Shown: positions 29,401 to 38,594 of the stretch, piece after piece | Layout of the letters: each line of letters begins with the position of its first letter | How positions within the stretch are numbered: position 1 is the first letter of the stretch | Origin: a virus | Strand: one strand, 5' to 3' | Length of the DNA: 38,594 nt | Virus record (IMG/VR): IMGVR_UViG_3300035698_000450 | Coordinates: 1 to 38,594 of that record | The notes under the pieces: generated by a model | Databases searched by the model: none | What the model was told of the DNA's origin: nothing | What the model saw: the letters and a program-made list of their open reading frames with translations, nothing else | Made by a program: the position numbers and the translations under genes

Positions 29401-31976
29401 GCATTTATATTGTGCAACACAATATCTAATGCTTGAGCAGGAGAGTATGTTCCCTGCAATTTGTTAATCTGATCAATTAATGCTAATTTAAATTGTGAAT
29501 AATGTTGCGCAATTGTTTTAGTAGCATTAATTAAACTAAATTCGTCATTTGCAATAAAATATGTTGCAAATGCTGCCGGAGTTTTATTAGAAATTAATCT
29601 AGTACCGTAAGATGTTAAATTAGCAATGTCTCTAATATTTCCATTACCCGGAAATACACCAGTAAAGTCCGGGTGCCTATCAATCATAGTTTTTACATGA
29701 TCTGACAATTCAGTTAGTGTAAATCCATTGATATTAAAGTTTAAAGGATTGTTTGAGTATCCAATAGATGTTTCGTAAAATCCTGTAGCACTTATTTCTG
29801 CAGATGTAATTATTTTTAAATACAATCTATCTTTAGGTTGCAATGGTGAATTAAAAGCAACAAAATATTGTCTACCAGATGCATATAAAGAATAATCAAC
29901 ATCAATAGTTTGCTTTACATTGTTAACAAATACATCTATTACCATATCTTGATAACCAGGATTTTTAATAGATGTAATTTCAATTTCAGTAATTTCTTCT
30001 TCAATTACATTATATTGAATTACAGGAATATTATAAGATACTGAATCTGTCCATACGGTTTTGTAAACAGGAGAATTTCTATTTGTGTTATCTTTAATAA
30101 ACCCAACTGAAGTTTCTATAGTTGAACTAACGGAACCGTTAATCACTAACAACTCATCTTTCATGAAATAGTTTTCAAACAAATAATATGCCTGATTAGA
30201 AACGTCTTTATATTTTAATGCAAAACCTAGTACTGTATCAACTGCACCGTTACCTACACTATATCCAAATATTTTTGTTCCTGAAAATTTACCTTTGTAA
30301 ATTGTTTCATCAGAGTACGAATTTCTGTTGCTATCAAATATATCAAACAACGGAGGTTGATTTAACACAGTCTTTTGTTGTCCTAAAACCCAAGTAGTTC
30401 CATTATACCACCAATTAGTTCCTTTTAAATTAGTGCCTTTTGTTACTACAACACAATCGTCAATGGCAGGGACAGAGTCAGCAATTTCTTCTAAACTAAT
30501 TCTAAGTTTACCTGCAATAGGAACAAAATTAACTTCGTACACTTTTCCGTTAACAAAGTCGTCAGTGTCTGCTAAAAAGATTACTCTATCACCCTGCCCT
30601 AGTTCTTCACCATTGACATAATAGCCTAATGCGCCTTCGGCGGTTGAAAACACATCAGTAGTCGTAGTATCTATAAACTGCACATTCTTTTTAGCCCAGC
30701 CGCCAAAATTGTAAAGTTTTAAATCAGCATTAAATTCAATAATAGGACGCTTGGCTTTTTGTTCAGACGGCAGTAATACTGGCACACCGTTTGCTTCGCA
30801 AGAAGTTTTGATAACATCTTCATGAAACCAACGATTGTAACGAGTCCAAGGGTTTAAATCCTGACTGCTTCTATTGATTGTAATATATTCCGGTGTAACT
30901 GCAATGTTGTTAGATTGATCAAAAGCATATGAATCGAAGAAAGTATTATCAAACTTTTCGTCGTACACTTCTGCAAACTGCTCGGGAGTTTCGAGAGTTG
31001 CAACATCAACTAGTTTAATACTATTACCAACACCCTCAACTATGAAAGTTTTTTGTCTATAAAATTCAGGGTATACATTTCCTGCAAAATTTATAACTAA
31101 CCCGTTAGTAAAATCAACACCAGAATAAGAAGTGTATGTTTTCTTTCCTAAAATTTCTTTGTCTATTTCAATTACAGAATTTTCATCTAATGTCTTAATA
31201 ACAAATTCGCCGCCATTTAACACATTATCTTTAGAAACAAAGTAAAGAGTCTTAGGTGTTCTTTCATCTACAGTAATAGTAACAGTACCTTCTGTAATTC
31301 CGTTATTCTGAGCGCCTCTAAATGCTCCTTCAGTTCCTGCTATTCTAGCAGACTTGACCCAAAACATATGCGCTGATTTAATATTAAATTTGTATGTGAC
31401 GCCTCGATATAATGTAATTTGAGGTAATGGAGTTAAGCCGTCTGGATTAAACACATAGAACATGCCGTCGTCAGAATCATAAACATTATAAGTGCTTACA
31501 ATTTCTTTAGTTTCGCCAGAGATACTTACAGTTGCAGGGCCCGTTGGTAACCAATAGTATTTTTCAAAATTAACAAACTTATCCCAATTAATGTGCGGGT
31601 CGTAAGAGTATGTCTCAGGTGTTAATAATCTATTGTGGTTAGAAACATTGGCTCCTTCAAACTCTAATTGATTCAACAAATCATCGTATGAAGTTGCTTT
31701 TTTAATTTTAAAAACATCATTAGTAACAACTAACGCAGGTTCTAATTGGTAATCTTGTTTTGATTTTAAATTAGAAGATATATAAAGATCTGCTAACGGA
31801 TTATAAGTAGGAGTTATTTTACTACCTACCCAACCGTCAATGCGTTTAAGTGCTGGAGTTTGTATTAGTTGATCAATAGTTCCAGATAAAAACTTATTGT
31901 TTTTTTCAGTTCTAAAAAGAACAGGCAACAAATTTATAGATTTTTTCAAACCTTTTTTGTTATTATTTTGTGCCAT
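17427..31976 (-). CDS. Giant multidomain baseplate-locus structural protein (gp7 position)
   Basis: This single intact 4849-codon frame starts at the ATG overlapping the gp6 stop (TAATG). T4 gp7, the wedge protein in this position, has 1032 residues. The N-terminus ([45 protein letters not shown]) has the pattern I recall from large structural proteins of marine T4-like phages. Visible parts, by approximate residue: 188-261 degenerate cupredoxin-like; 360-400 segment with [16 protein letters not shown]; 2110-2590 seven FG-GAP-like repeats (beta-propeller); 2970-3050 and 3355-3420 GxGY repeats; 3870-4070 nidogen-like region ([16 protein letters not shown]); 4180-4260 VWA-like stretch with DNSGS (Asp4186); 4400-4849 repeats of [10 protein letters not shown] type. 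It probably wraps the wedge and projects host-interaction domains. Direct homology to T4 gp7 is not shown. Confidence 0.8.
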   Translation of the reverse strand: MAQNNNKKGLKKSINLLPVLFRTEKNNKFLSGTIDQLIQTPALKRIDGWVGSKITPTYNPLADLYISSNLKSKQDYQLEPALVVTNDVFKIKKATSYDDLLNQLEFEGANVSNHNRLLTPETYSYDPHINWDKFVNFEKYYWLPTGPATVSISGETKEIVSTYNVYDSDDGMFYVFNPDGLTPLPQITLYRGVTYKFNIKSAHMFWVKSARIAGTEGAFRGAQNNGITEGTVTITVDERTPKTLYFVSKDNVLNGGEFVIKTLDENSVIEIDKEILGKKTYTSYSGVDFTNGLVINFAGNVYPEFYRQKTFIVEGVGNSIKLVDVATLETPEQFAEVYDEKFDNTFFDSYAFDQSNNIAVTPEYITINRSSQDLNPWTRYNRWFHEDVIKTSCEANGVPVLLPSEQKAKRPIIEFNADLKLYNFGGWAKKNVQFIDTTTTDVFSTAEGALGYYVNGEELGQGDRVIFLADTDDFVNGKVYEVNFVPIAGKLRISLEEIADSVPAIDDCVVVTKGTNLKGTNWWYNGTTWVLGQQKTVLNQPPLFDIFDSNRNSYSDETIYKGKFSGTKIFGYSVGNGAVDTVLGFALKYKDVSNQAYYLFENYFMKDELLVINGSVSSTIETSVGFIKDNTNRNSPVYKTVWTDSVSYNIPVIQYNVIEEEITEIEITSIKNPGYQDMVIDVFVNNVKQTIDVDYSLYASGRQYFVAFNSPLQPKDRLYLKIITSAEISATGFYETSIGYSNNPLNFNINGFTLTELSDHVKTMIDRHPDFTGVFPGNGNIRDIANLTSYGTRLISNKTPAAFATYFIANDEFSLINATKTIAQHYSQFKLALIDQINKLQGTYSPAQALDIVLHNINANKDNSFPYAISDMVAYGTDAVTRTFPVTDKRNKVYSLVNVFNLTELSLRSVIVYHTDNAGVTTQLLHGRDYEFDLYNNSFTVNIELVKGDIITVDDYPSTEGCYVPPTPTKLGLYPKFEPSIYLDTRYTTPVNVIQGHDGSITVAFNDYRDVIILEFEKRVFNNIKTNYRPELFDIISFTPGAFRNNPYTRKEINEVLLKEFSKWDNFYGLNFTENNTATEDPKTWSYSSSVSSITGRNLPGNWRAIYKFFFDTDRPHSHPWEMLGFSIKPSWWDNEYGQAPYTKGNKRLWNDLETGSIKDPSGIIINSLYARPGLSNIIPVNESGELLMPAQANIATNVDYLKTSNRWEFGDHGPVESAWRKSSLWPYALQILAALTQPAKYSSLMFDTSRIEKNIADQYIYSATGKFLNLSNLVLFQETPTTLAAGYSVFLIEAGKQKNRNYIANLKSELSHITFKLSHKLGGFVNKDKLKITIDSVNPSNSNPGVAITNEDYEIFLDKSSPVKSLGISGVIVEKTNRGYSIKGYDNKIPSFYCLMPIFSSKDPAITIGGKSESFVEWSASASNPMGGFDTTSVSTNSGYRFYKKGQLVRNNSVFYRVKVSHNSGTAFETANFQQLPKLPVTGGITVQLPSKYEKVVTKVPYGIEYSTISEVYNVLLGYGKWLESQGVVFDEYNQELQEILNWNYTAKELMFWASQKWAPGSVITLSPFAQKLKFVNDYAVVDNLFNPFYEYSILNASGNLLPRGNVSVFREEDDFILTTSNTREGIYFTRLNLIQREHTLIFENNTLFNDVIYDHETGYRQRRVKLTGFITDNWNGDVFSPGFVYDEANITTWNQYVDYSAGDVVSFNGNYYAAVNKVNGTESFDFNQWRVLGSKPVAELIPNFDYKISQFEDFYSLDIDNFDNAQQLAAQHLTGYSPRIYLDNLIPNAISQYKFYQGFIKEKGTKNAIDKLAKASATSQNSKIDYYENWAVRIGDYGSFTTDQTVEINLSEEQFLENPQILQTVENVPVVKNKFISYKTSKDVVIKPVDYNHMPFATTNTYNSDSISMLPHAGYVRIDDITATAYNNNSLLDIANNRGINEGNTVWLGFKENGDWDVLRYTRLNAKITDVSILVPGVTMLVTTDLHHNINPGDSISITQFDGLVDGIYTVDSTPELNQFIIYSTNTELFDTFYPGIGMLFKFVSSRFDSFDSLSYLDTLGNIRPGEKVWVDNINSANDVTKWGVYEKTDNFYASSRIPPTTDFQLTSNQRYGYNITGNEIGNHIVVASPDFYSNITDTYGKIYTYNRVGTEPSKLLYTGGIGPQISKTDVYYTGTNVVMFGSSLKIDSDSDLIFAGLPLASYVKDTNETNRLSEVNISETPNTNADQGVIKIIKYNFDISANVKEWVFASPSRQANAKFGTDIFVASTSATSKIVFVSSPGQDSSKGAVHYSRLDIISTATIEIATSTNVELDTTDVIAGAKFGTSIAGSVDGRIIAVAAPGDVSAGDVSAAGTPNSGAVHIYSTTDFDEYTRTQTITVDDLFVSNVVQEGDLFASKIVMDKAGSTLFVTAPKAQDNLKIGKVLVFKSVLTGTYELSQVIVNPYTSNGYDFGTDLEISPDGNTLVVSSLGASHRPYVTFDVHVDTVDGVDYLLDETSEERPSSTTFDSGTVQFYSTLKNSGAVYTFVKGTDQFVYGQELFDNSVQTDQLYGNSLYISNSTIAIGAPGQKFDSSQNCAAYFYDTKTSSLNNWLIVREQEDLVDLSKIRAVKTIDTQEQNVVDYLEIIDPIKGKISGTADQELTFKSLFDPAIYSIGVDGVVTDNNANWLDDHVGELWWDLSVVKYVLYEQGELEFRRNNWNNLFPGSTIDIYEWVKSPYLPSQWAAIADTNEGLAAGISGQPKNSDNSVVSVKQKWDPVSNSFSNVYYFWVKNKVTVPESINRRISAYETAILIADPKKQGLKFASIIANDAVMLTNMQDTIVANKINLSINFDTIDNQNNKHTEWLLLQEGNSTDKPVASLVEKMITSLIGKDSASNLVPADSLPSRIRYGIGTRPQQSMFVNKINALRSFVEYANSVLIKNNIVDVVNLEKFNSADTIPNSIYGHYDALVEDLIERDFTIVTRKLQQAQLACTVVNGRIVNVQIINPGFGYGQLNSVADVYNVESNNWIGPTVKVQGNGYGAELTTEINAAGQLVKVNIINQGMGYTSAPSLTVRRYTVVVSADDTVNNRWSKYIWDYTNKKWIRQYTQNYNTPQFWNYVDWTEETYNPSQDIIATIDEPYQLNVLTNIPAGNYVKIRNAGDGRYLILRKVTEDQAVGSYNLDYDLVYQEKGTIQISDVLWNTRQSVFGWDQQAGWSLTLFDQQPTVEIENILRGILDDVFVNQLKVYYNLIFFKMVKYAVSEQKFIDWAFKTAFINVVNYAGALDQRPVYKLNNENYYNSYIEEAKPFHTQVRNFTVNYTATDVTNAIITDFDLPSVYDIELKQFRPITFGSTELNQYPWKSWANNYTYSVGEIEIFSGGGGYDVPPIVEIVAQPGDTGSGAKAEAYIALGKVSKIIVTNPGTGYTATPIINLLGGGSTQLTTAKVGSRLVNDKVRSNKVTIKFDRVAGYNEVTTLSATDNYVVTTKQTEFPLTWVPNPDKNFIVVKVNGIRVLSGDYSIKLYTEKFNGYSKKFGSLILVNLPGNKSVVSITYKKDSSLYNAVDRIRDFYSPTDGMPGNTATMLMLGLEYPGVTVDTLPFAESAGWDSTPFGDSNWDDYIPEEGYYRIVSTGTTSTFTLPYVPSLGERINAYLTNVGADKPIRIDDPYFNDYNGVTVQPNGRKTAPAGSTMETFVGDGYVNSIDIATTSTGIIEFRLEASDGSSLVIDLDLDTYVSGGSVIDGILSRSDDLEDINIDGDAFVSTTNSYGPEENLPGRVSDTLGMNVYTYPNAGAALVVNKKYIRDTDVVRYDIGHVPPTSESVEVLLDNIKLTNNVEYTIDFKTNEIVLEVDPYLAIRGPFYSTEDVLPTGGGELVSGPAGDDTSTGPYSLGFQWNMFGTNYSQVHIGTNGYLTFGGGDNQYSPLALGQLIYPAIYVEYCDLWQDYGINTSTGARDVPLSSGAIPGIYVTTGTVGNFNYWKMRFAGTHYDRRNATGATVPAYQYEVTLYSDGANQYVEMIYENTWRSLSVNDDLAFVAGIAQGRVGSTLGEGVEVNYEFIPSNSSHVYYSTANGGNWQYAGRGSFNPFADPTAIQPGVISLDNAVVITVIDESSISAAEIELEWNNFRTHYPNRRFCLLRPEEDLNGNDIKVPPNFTGSFRALGPIDVNRDRGDVDRASDWFILCSLEALRPGSVVGLAIDNSGSMSPASVQASIDLFLLKANAAGLIVDYRLMPNENWALMWDVNDLLEPAIDEFKSQLLSITTIDVGGKNMLQKDSIRISNATAKNNFIFAPSATDVRSSYVTVNGIKKTNYTIFGTNGTTGRAVLKFTTDLNTADLLQVWLFAADPKAYSEVQEQVINASVSQRSFTLLYPPGNIEPAHSQIIVEKDGVRLTPPDTVYYVAAAGQRIFSLEQHTNYPQGLPDAATVEVYVNGVRKKFSRSIKLLQNQNVVQFSQTSINDGDVIAITILRNNDYAVYNGKLELTNRVDVSNSSIIKVTTFTNHDSSQFRKERFPGTASGIFNLSRKVLNSNYVWVEVNGKPVTRGVDFYVEKDKKTVKFSNNYPLTKTDVVVITTVSDQISDTLIGYRIFQDNLGRTHYKRLSAAHSTQLAANFSTTDTEITVEDASVLTPPNPGKNLPGIILINGERIEFYRIEGNKLYAIRRGTLGTGVKAVHKEGSLVIDQGLKQSIYVPEYNVTDKFSVNTTTAIWTMTNIIVDQDLDYNNIDITYQGRKLRKPGQVYTVTDTSVAYDSNEINSYGTLSNVTLIPEFSINTLTNSVTLAFNPTLNSELILSRHTLHDVGIGYVALHTRDTEQVKFLLSRPSFVPDKYYYGQNADTEQYIVLEGGDTLDSETGDPLIGQ

Positions 31977-34900
31977 TAATAAACTCCTGTGCTGTTAGTT
32001 AGTGCTGTTGTGGCGTTAATTTGAGTAGAAGTAATCGAATCAATAATTTCAATATCATCAATTGATGCTCCGTTTACTAATATCTCATCTGATTGGCAAG
32101 TGATTTCATATAAACTACCGAATGGAACATTCGCCCTAGGTACAATAATAAAGTTTGTAATATCAGGACTCATTATGTTCATAACATATGTAGATAGTTC
32201 GCTAAAATTAAATGTCTGTCCAAACTCCCAATTTTCTAGAGCAAAAAATTGATCGATTACTAATAAAATTCTTGCTTTTAGATCGTTGTCTGTAGTAGGA
32301 CGAGTGCTGTTTCTTACTGCTTTAAATGTTGCCTGTAAATTTCTAGTTGCTTTAGATCCAAACAATACTTTATATTTTGCAGGTCTGTAAATAATTTGAT
32401 CGCTTATAGATTTAATAGGTTCTAATGCAGCAGCATAGTTTTCTTCTAATGAAGAACTTGTAGGAGGTAACGGTTCGTTACTGTTATCTTCTAACAACCA
32501 ATTTCTGTATTTGATATCATAGTTAGCAGTTAATAAGTATACATCAATTATGTTAGACTTGCTTGGATCAATTCTTCTATTTTCACCGCTGTTATGCTTA
32601 TAGTGAAATTTTAAATTTGATCGACCTTCTTTGGCAAAGTAAAGTGGTTCTAAAACAAACTCAGTACCATTGTACGATTTGATTATATTTTCTGCAGGAT
32701 TGTAAAAATAATAAAGATTGTCTACAGATTTTGCGTTAGACGGAACTGCTGCTTCAGTAGGATACGCAAGCACATTAGTACTATCAATTAATGAATATGT
32801 TTGATAATTGTCAGATCTTACAAAATAAACAAATTTATCTTTAAATGTAGTTTGTGTGCTAGTAGAAGCAGGAGCAACAATGTCTTCAAAACTATCAGGA
32901 TTATCAATTTGATTATCATCTAATTCATCAAAGAAACTTACTTTAATTTTTTTAGGTTCAATATATCCATCTGGTTCAATTACATTTTCTTCTACCTGCC
33001 ATAAATGTCCTAATTTTAACGGAGTTCCGTCTAACGGATTATTATTAATTTTAAGAATTTCAACTTGATCTTTTACTAAAGTATTTTTTGTAAAATCAAA
33101 ATTTCTAGAAGTTTTATCAAAAAAGAACGCTGTTTCTTTTTTACTTTCAAATATATATTCAGTTGATCTATATCGGACTGTATACCCAATACCGTTCCAT
33201 ACAAAGGCAAATAACCAACTAGAATCTAAGTTAGTATTAGTTGCATCTTTTTGGTAAGTTAATTTAAAAGGACTAGTAAGATCAAGATCAGTGTCGTTTA
33301 TAATATACCAAGTACGAGTATCTTGTGCAAAGGAAAGACCAAAATTTCTTTTGGAATTACACAACCCTACAATGTCTGCTTGTAAATTAAAACTTAATAT
33401 AGTATCAAAAGAAGGTATAATTGCTTCTGCAATTGCACTAGATGGTACATGCTGAGTTAAAATTACAGGACCAGTTCCGTTAGGCAATGCGCCTAGGCCG
33501 CCGTATGCACCGTCACCAATAACAGTTGCAACTTTAACCCATAAAATATCTTTAGTAGTATTGTCTTGAGTAGAAGTTAATTTTCCTGTAGGTAAAAAAT
33601 ACTGACCGGCAGGAGCAACAAATTTAATAAGACTACCTGCTGCTGCATATTGAAGATTATTTCCAGAAAATATGCCAGTTTGTAAAGGAACATTATCTAT
33701 AGATGATTTAAAATATCCAGTAGTTTGATTAGTACTTTTTGTCAGTTGTTGCCAAGATACTATAGGATCAGTTAATGCAGGGCGAGGCCAGTTTTCATAA
33801 TAAAAATTCTTCATTGCTGCAGATTCCAGAGCAGGAATTAATTCAGTACTTAATGCAGAATATATTGCATTGTTAGATGAAAATGTAAAATTAAAACTTT
33901 GAGTTACTGCATCTTTGTATATAATTCCGTCACTTCCAAAAATGTTAGTGCTGGAGTATTTTCCGCTTACATCGCTCAATTCATAATACTTAGAAATTCC
34001 ACTTGATATTCTGTTTATACTTTTAATTTTAATAATGTCAGAACTAGCAGTTAATGGAGCAATATTATAATCTTCCGCAGTAATCATACGATTCTGTGTA
34101 TAATATGATTGGGGGGCTTTTTGTTTAATACTTGCATTAGATTCACTTGCTTCACTATTTGAAACAGTGTATTGCAAACTTAATGTCATTGTTATAGTTT
34201 GAAGTTGTCCTGTTTTGTTAAAGTAAGGAACTTCAATTTGGACACCGTTAACTTGCTCTGGTTTAATGTAGTACTTTAATCCGTTACTTTGTCTATAAAA
34301 TAAAGAGAACTGGCCTTTAGGTAAATTACCAAATGTGCCGTCTGCAAAATTTAAATCAATTTGATCGTTTTCTCTAGTAGTTACCGTATAGATATTTCTT
34401 TTGTCAATACTAGTACTGTTATAGATAATATTGTTACCTGTTAAAGAGTTAACTTTAGTCCATTCAGTGACATAATTACCGTTAGCATCAAGTTGCCATA
34501 ACCAAATATCGGCGTCATTGATATCGCTTGCATTAATTCCTACAATTTCATTAGGTACAGGATTATCTAAAGAAAAATTAGTAACATTTAAGGCACCTTG
34601 TCGGAAATGCACAAAAAATCCAGTATTAGGACTTGCACTTCCTTTGGCATCATTTTTAAAGATAAAGTTAAATGGACTGCCGGGAGCAGGCGTTGATTCG
34701 TTAATTACATTACTACTGCTGAATTCACAACTAGTAATTTCAAACGGCATGTTAACGCCGCCAATGACCTTTGTAAAAGAATATATAGGAACATCAGTGT
34801 TAGCGGAATTAATTTTGTATTGCTCTGTAGGTACACCGGCAATAGGTTTTTTATCGTAAGGTTTTCCAAAAACTACGCTTGCTGGCATTGCAGAATTTAA

Positions 34901-35374
34901 TATAGATACGAATTGCTGATACCAATTTAAATTACTAGTGTCGTTCCAACCAATAATAGTATTTGCTAAGTTGCTACCGTTAGCATCAAACACATCGTCA
35001 GTAGTACTAATTGCAGTTAACTTTAATAAACCATTAGCAGGGTTATTTCTAGAAGCATTGTAATTAATTAACTGCGCAAGTCTTAGCACACTGTCTCTAC
35101 GATCAGCAGTTTCTAAAAAGTTTTCACGAGCATTTAAATCAACACGAAAACTTAAATTTTGCCCTAAGTATGCGATAAGATCAATAAGAGCAATATATTC
35201 GCTAGATTCAATATAATCATTAAAATCTTCAGGATATTTTTCTCTTAAGTACGCAATCATTGTTCTACGAACAGTTTCAAAGTCGTATGACTTAAAGTCC
35301 GCATTTTTATAAGATTGGTATACTTTTTTCCAATCTTCTGTTACTAATAATTTTGAGTTCGTTGCCGGTATCAT
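31976..35374 (-). CDS. 6: Baseplate wedge protein gp6
   Basis: This 1132-residue protein is the gp6/J-like baseplate wedge subunit, which forms the inner ring of the T4 baseplate with gp7 and gp25. N-terminal motifs are DYIESSEYIALIDLIAYLG and LNARENFLETADRRDSV. Near 430 is QKAPQSYYTQNRMITAEDY, the signature preceding the gp6 core fold, and the C-terminal part (about 1010-1100) has KVLFGSKATRNLQATFKAV and RILLVIDQFFALENWEFGQ. T4 gp6 has 660 residues, so this copy carries several hundred extra residues, largely between about 540 and 980. A late promoter lies 25 bases upstream. Its stop overlaps the giant gene's ATG. Confidence 0.92.
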   Translation of the reverse strand: MIPATNSKLLVTEDWKKVYQSYKNADFKSYDFETVRRTMIAYLREKYPEDFNDYIESSEYIALIDLIAYLGQNLSFRVDLNARENFLETADRRDSVLRLAQLINYNASRNNPANGLLKLTAISTTDDVFDANGSNLANTIIGWNDTSNLNWYQQFVSILNSAMPASVVFGKPYDKKPIAGVPTEQYKINSANTDVPIYSFTKVIGGVNMPFEITSCEFSSSNVINESTPAPGSPFNFIFKNDAKGSASPNTGFFVHFRQGALNVTNFSLDNPVPNEIVGINASDINDADIWLWQLDANGNYVTEWTKVNSLTGNNIIYNSTSIDKRNIYTVTTRENDQIDLNFADGTFGNLPKGQFSLFYRQSNGLKYYIKPEQVNGVQIEVPYFNKTGQLQTITMTLSLQYTVSNSEASESNASIKQKAPQSYYTQNRMITAEDYNIAPLTASSDIIKIKSINRISSGISKYYELSDVSGKYSSTNIFGSDGIIYKDAVTQSFNFTFSSNNAIYSALSTELIPALESAAMKNFYYENWPRPALTDPIVSWQQLTKSTNQTTGYFKSSIDNVPLQTGIFSGNNLQYAAAGSLIKFVAPAGQYFLPTGKLTSTQDNTTKDILWVKVATVIGDGAYGGLGALPNGTGPVILTQHVPSSAIAEAIIPSFDTILSFNLQADIVGLCNSKRNFGLSFAQDTRTWYIINDTDLDLTSPFKLTYQKDATNTNLDSSWLFAFVWNGIGYTVRYRSTEYIFESKKETAFFFDKTSRNFDFTKNTLVKDQVEILKINNNPLDGTPLKLGHLWQVEENVIEPDGYIEPKKIKVSFFDELDDNQIDNPDSFEDIVAPASTSTQTTFKDKFVYFVRSDNYQTYSLIDSTNVLAYPTEAAVPSNAKSVDNLYYFYNPAENIIKSYNGTEFVLEPLYFAKEGRSNLKFHYKHNSGENRRIDPSKSNIIDVYLLTANYDIKYRNWLLEDNSNEPLPPTSSSLEENYAAALEPIKSISDQIIYRPAKYKVLFGSKATRNLQATFKAVRNSTRPTTDNDLKARILLVIDQFFALENWEFGQTFNFSELSTYVMNIMSPDITNFIIVPRANVPFGSLYEITCQSDEILVNGASIDDIEIIDSITSTQINATTALTNSTGVY

Positions 35375-35398
35375 AGGTAAAACAATCCAGTTATGGTG

Positions 35399-35406
35399 TA
35401 TTTATA
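35399..35406 (-). promoter_or_regulatory. T4-type late promoter upstream of gp6
   Basis: The minus strand reads TATAAATA exactly, in the 54-base gap between gp25 and gp6. This is the motif used by the T4 gp55 late sigma factor. It is flanked by a 6-bp inverted repeat (plus-strand CCAGTT at 35387-35392 and AACTGG at 35416-35421). Transcription from here would cover gp6, the giant protein and all fibre genes down to the terminator at 7246-7275. Confidence 0.7.
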
Positions 35407-35428
35407 GCAAAAATAAACTGGGTAGTTA

Positions 35429-35863
35429 TTACACTGCAAGGCCAGCATTTTTGTCAAATTTCAGGAGCATATTCTCGCTAACATCCGATCCCGAGTATGT
35501 CAGTGTTAGTTCTATTAAGAATCCAAAGTCTTGTTCTACAATGTTAATAAATGTAGGAATTACTCTAGGATCTGAATTGACTATTCTGTCAACATCCTCG
35601 GCAATAAACTGTCTAACAGTCGGAGTTAAAGGTTCAAAAATTAAATCCCATATGATAGAACCAAAGTTAGGATACATTAATCGTTCACCTTTGCGGGTGT
35701 TGAATTCGTTTAATATATCTTGTTTTATTAATTCAAAATCATATAGTTTGACATTGGTCGTAGACTCATCTATCGTGCTAAATCCTTTATAAAACTGACT
35801 AATTTTAGTTTTAGATACGTTTTTAACGTTAGGAGGAGTAATAACCAAGTTCTTATATGCCAT
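35429..35863 (-). CDS. 25: Baseplate wedge protein gp25
   Basis: This 144-residue protein is of the GPW/gp25 family, a sheath-initiating wedge component (T4 gp25 has 132 residues). The core motifs are present: KGERLMYPNFGSIIWDLIF (EPLT follows), then a helix with AEDVDRIVNSDPRV, and a final beta part LTLTYSGSDVSE. It lies 18 bases after gp5. No clear Shine-Dalgarno sequence precedes the ATG, only an A/T-rich stretch. The order gp5, gp25, gp6 fits T4-like baseplate operons. Confidence 0.93.
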   Translation of the reverse strand: MAYKNLVITPPNVKNVSKTKISQFYKGFSTIDESTTNVKLYDFELIKQDILNEFNTRKGERLMYPNFGSIIWDLIFEPLTPTVRQFIAEDVDRIVNSDPRVIPTFINIVEQDFGFLIELTLTYSGSDVSENMLLKFDKNAGLAV

Positions 35864-35881
35864 AGTTTATTATTTATTTTA

Positions 35882-38140
35882 TTAATTTTTGGGCGGATAG
35901 TAGCCAGTTCTAATAGGATTACCGTTGCTATCAAGTACAGGATTGCCGTTACCATCAGTCCATACTTGAGCATCTTCTGGAATTTTTAACATCTGTGTTC
36001 TAATATAAGTTAGTTGATTTCTAACTTTGGCAGCAGCTTCTGCTTTAGTAATGTTTCCATCATTATTAGCATCTAGTCCTTTATTTTGTCTGTAAGCAGT
36101 AGAAGGACTACTGAATAACACATAGTCTAAAGGTTTACCAACTGCTCGTGGCCATAAAATCTGCATATATAGATCTTCAAGCGTAGGAGCAGCAATTTTA
36201 CGCACAGGACCTGCTTTAAAATATTTTAATACCCAGTCCATTTGTTCTACTCGTGTCATTACTGCCAATGCATCAGTGGTAGTGCCAAGACCCCTGGCAG
36301 TAGAAGGAATAAACTGAATTAGTCCAGTTGCTCCTATACTATTTCTTATAGACGGACTTAATGTTCTACCTGTTTCGAACGCCATACAGGCTAATAAATC
36401 TATAAATGAACAATTTAATTCTTTAGCAACTTCAATAGCTTTTTTAACAAATGCATGATCGTCTGCCCAATTTTTAGGCATGTCTGCCCTATTGTAATTT
36501 GTAGGAGGATTTTCTTTAGTTGCAGGACTAGATGATGCTGCACTATAACTAGATTGTGCTTGTGATTTAGTAGGAACATCAGTAGTGCTATCGGTATTGA
36601 CAGAATTAAATTGACTTTGATTAATCGATTCGTGATGGTCCCACGGCTCATGTGTCGGGACTCGTTTCATAATAGACGAAATATCATCTGCTTTATAGAA
36701 CTTGCCGTCATCCCATCCTTCATCTTTACTTCTGTTAGGAAGATTATATTTTGGTAATGCTGTTGGAATTTCAGCAATTGAAGATACTGTTGATTTAGTT
36801 GCTTCTGCGGCTATCTGATCACTACTGTTCATGTGAATTACAGCAGCAGTTTCTGTGTAAGTACTTCCAGATTTAACATTAAAAATACCAGTCGATTGTT
36901 GGAACATTTGGTCGCCGGCTTTAACATTAATATTTGAAGACGATTGCTGGAACATATCTGATGCTGAATATAGATGCATCTTATTTCCGGCAGTTTGAAG
37001 TATTGAACCGTTTGCGCCCACATTGAGATCTTTACCCACAGAAACAGTATTATTTTTTACAATAGTTTCATCAAGATTGCCTGAAAAGTTTATTTTACCG
37101 TTGTTATCTACAATGAGTGTATAATTGCCGCCTACATCTGCTTGAAAATTTTCACCTACTGAAATATTAAGATTTCTGCCTGCTTCAATATTAATATCTC
37201 TATCTGCTTTAAAATTAAAATCTGCTTCTGTATGCACACTGACGGAATCTTTTGCATATATATCAATTTTTCCTTGTCCAGTTAATTCAATCCATGCTGA
37301 ACCAGATGCATTAGCAATATAAATTAAATCATGAGTATTATGCATTAATATCTGATGGCCTGTCCGAGTTCGAATTCTCACAAGTTCATTTTGGCCATCA
37401 GCATCTCCATCATCCATAACAAATGTACTACCACCCAATCTGCTAACTGGTTGAGGAGAACTAGATTGGTAACCTACAGAACCTTTTTTACCGTTAGGAT
37501 CTAATGGGCCTGGCGTCGAAATGCCAAACACTTGACTAGGAACTTCTCGCCTTGCACTACTAGAAGTAACTCCTCTCACTGAATCAGTAAGAAGGCCTTG
37601 TGCTAACAGTCTATCGGCAAAAGGATGAATAGGTTTTGTAAATGTATCAGGCTTTCCTATTGAAGTACTTCTAGTTCCTTTTAAAAATTCTGCAACTGGA
37701 AGATTTCTAGTGCCGTACTTTCTTTCTTGCGCCGCTGTAATTGCAACATTTTTACTAGCAGCAATTCCCGGAACCATATGATTTTGAAATCTATCGGCTA
37801 CACACCCAAACCAATAGCCTTGATTAGGATCACCTTCAATAAAAATACACATAACAGTAGAACCAATATCCGGAGGAACTGCCCAGAATCCATAACTTTT
37901 TTGTACGTCTTGCCAATTAGAAGAATCATTACCTTCAAATCTAATTGATGTAGATCCATGGAACGGACTTAGATATTGAACAATAAAAGTTTCGCTTTGA
38001 ACATTTAGTTCACCTGTTGTAGGTTTAACTAGAACAACTTCTAATCCGCCCATATAGGTAGGGTCTTGGTGACTAGTTACAATACCAAGCCACGGTCCGG
38101 GACTAGGTAATTTTGAATGAGAACGGGAAGTTATTGGCAT
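35882..38140 (-). CDS. 5: Baseplate spike gp5 with C-terminal lytic transglycosylase-like domain and EF-hand loop
   Basis: This 752-residue protein has an OB-fold start at about 10-125 (PWLGIVTSHQDP, VPPDIGSTVMCIFIEGDP), then a beta-helix needle with short polar repeats (about 235-445: DINIEAGRNLNISVGENFQ), a conserved RVPTHEPWDHHE segment (493-504), and a lysozyme-like domain (about 560-720). The last has MAFETGRTLS (Glu589 as catalytic candidate) and GATGLIQFIPSTARGLG, the pattern of SLT-type peptidoglycan lyases. DANNDGNITKAE (690-701) is a perfect 12-residue EF-hand loop in the same domain. In T4 gp5 (575 residues) the lysozyme lies between OB fold and needle; here it follows the needle. 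The spike pierces the outer membrane and its enzyme locally opens the cell wall. Confidence 0.9.
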   Translation of the reverse strand: MPITSRSHSKLPSPGPWLGIVTSHQDPTYMGGLEVVLVKPTTGELNVQSETFIVQYLSPFHGSTSIRFEGNDSSNWQDVQKSYGFWAVPPDIGSTVMCIFIEGDPNQGYWFGCVADRFQNHMVPGIAASKNVAITAAQERKYGTRNLPVAEFLKGTRSTSIGKPDTFTKPIHPFADRLLAQGLLTDSVRGVTSSSARREVPSQVFGISTPGPLDPNGKKGSVGYQSSSPQPVSRLGGSTFVMDDGDADGQNELVRIRTRTGHQILMHNTHDLIYIANASGSAWIELTGQGKIDIYAKDSVSVHTEADFNFKADRDINIEAGRNLNISVGENFQADVGGNYTLIVDNNGKINFSGNLDETIVKNNTVSVGKDLNVGANGSILQTAGNKMHLYSASDMFQQSSSNINVKAGDQMFQQSTGIFNVKSGSTYTETAAVIHMNSSDQIAAEATKSTVSSIAEIPTALPKYNLPNRSKDEGWDDGKFYKADDISSIMKRVPTHEPWDHHESINQSQFNSVNTDSTTDVPTKSQAQSSYSAASSSPATKENPPTNYNRADMPKNWADDHAFVKKAIEVAKELNCSFIDLLACMAFETGRTLSPSIRNSIGATGLIQFIPSTARGLGTTTDALAVMTRVEQMDWVLKYFKAGPVRKIAAPTLEDLYMQILWPRAVGKPLDYVLFSSPSTAYRQNKGLDANNDGNITKAEAAAKVRNQLTYIRTQMLKIPEDAQVWTDGNGNPVLDSNGNPIRTGYYPPKN

Positions 38141-38141
38141 A

Positions 38142-38594
38142 TTATGTTATTGCGTTACCTTGATTATCTACAACAGATGGTAATCCTAACCTTGCTCTTA
38201 CAATAGGATCAGTGCCTGTGTAAGGAGGTGCATTAGGATCGTTTAAACTGTTAACTGCGGTATTCATGAGTTTATTTAAAGGCGAACCGACACTGCTGGA
38301 TAAACTTCCAAATTGTGCAACTGCACTTTTGCCCATGTCTGATAAAGATAAGTTCGTTCCAGGATTACCTAATGCAGATTGTATATTTCCTGCAAGTCCC
38401 TCTATTGAGCCGCCTATGTTAGGCAACTTACTACCAATAGATAACAATGATGTTTTCATTCCTGCAACTATATCAGTTACATTCGGTATTCCGGGGTTAA
38501 GTTGTTCTAGTTGTTTAGATATTGTATCAAATTTTCCAGAAGCAATATCTGCACCAGAGATACCTAAGGCGGCCAATGCAGATGCATTTCCGGC
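38142..38594 (-). CDS. C-terminal part of an unrecognised virion-locus protein (5' end outside window)
   Basis: The frame is open to the right edge of the window, so the apparent TTG start at 38576 is not meaningful and the gene is partial. The visible 150 residues are rich in Gly, Ser, Asn and Leu with amphipathic helical stretches (ISKQLEQLNPGIPNV, SLLSIGSKLPNIGG) and a C-terminal segment TGTDPIVRARLGLPSVVD. Its stop lies one base before the gp5 ATG region, so it belongs to the baseplate operon. A hub or spike-associated protein is a reasonable guess from position, but no family is recognised. Confidence 0.6.
   Translation of the reverse strand, partial: AGNASALAALGISGADIASGKFDTISKQLEQLNPGIPNVTDIVAGMKTSLLSIGSKLPNIGGSIEGLAGNIQSALGNPGTNLSLSDMGKSAVAQFGSLSSSVGSPLNKLMNTAVNSLNDPNAPPYTGTDPIVRARLGLPSVVDNQGNAIT

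Noticed and set aside
35871-35878. AATAAATA on the minus strand before gp25 as a late promoter
   Set aside because: One mismatch to TATAAATA in an A/T-only stretch and only 8 bases from the ATG, leaving almost no leader.

Overview
The window reads as part of the genome of a T4-like contractile-tailed phage (myovirus), most likely of the marine group that includes cyanophages and Pelagibacter myophages. This rests on a T4-type baseplate order (gp5, gp25, gp6, then a giant protein in the gp7 position), exact T4-type late promoter motifs (TATAAATA), a FEN-type T4 RNase H, tight ATGA/TAATG gene overlaps, AT-rich sequence and several small proteins that I recall as families conserved in marine T4-like phages. 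The host cannot be read from the sequence. No tRNA, integrase, IS element or CRISPR array was seen, and no stretch over 300 bases lacks a gene.

Left part (1-7247, plus strand): the 3' part of a radical-SAM 7-carboxy-7-deazaguanine synthase (QueE), a coiled-coil protein, RNase H and four small conserved unknown genes. These are followed by a MoxR-type AAA+ ATPase and a metallopeptidase-like/VWA protein. Each of these last two genes has its own near-perfect sigma70-type promoter, with a hairpin between them. Three further small unknown genes follow, and the unit ends at a strong bidirectional terminator (7246-7275).

Right part (7274-38594, minus strand, read right to left): a late virion module. 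It starts with the C-terminal part of an unrecognised protein, then a gp5 spike with a C-terminal lytic-transglycosylase-like domain and an EF-hand loop, gp25 and an enlarged gp6. A 4849-residue giant structural protein fills about 14.5 kb. After it come a collagen-like fibre with a C-terminal cupredoxin-like domain, a 211-residue structural protein and four tandem paralogous tail-fibre proteins. The genes are packed with gaps of 0-54 bases. The one exact late promoter seen on this strand lies upstream of gp6.

How it fits together: the minus-strand module builds the baseplate and its adhesive periphery (spike, wedge proteins, fibres and tips). The plus-strand genes are nucleic-acid metabolism and probable early/middle accessory functions. 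The most unusual parts are the separately promoted MoxR-VWA/metallopeptidase pair and the giant baseplate-locus protein. The giant carries a beta-propeller, a MIDAS-bearing VWA-like stretch, a nidogen-like stretch and a cupredoxin-like domain that has lost its copper ligands.
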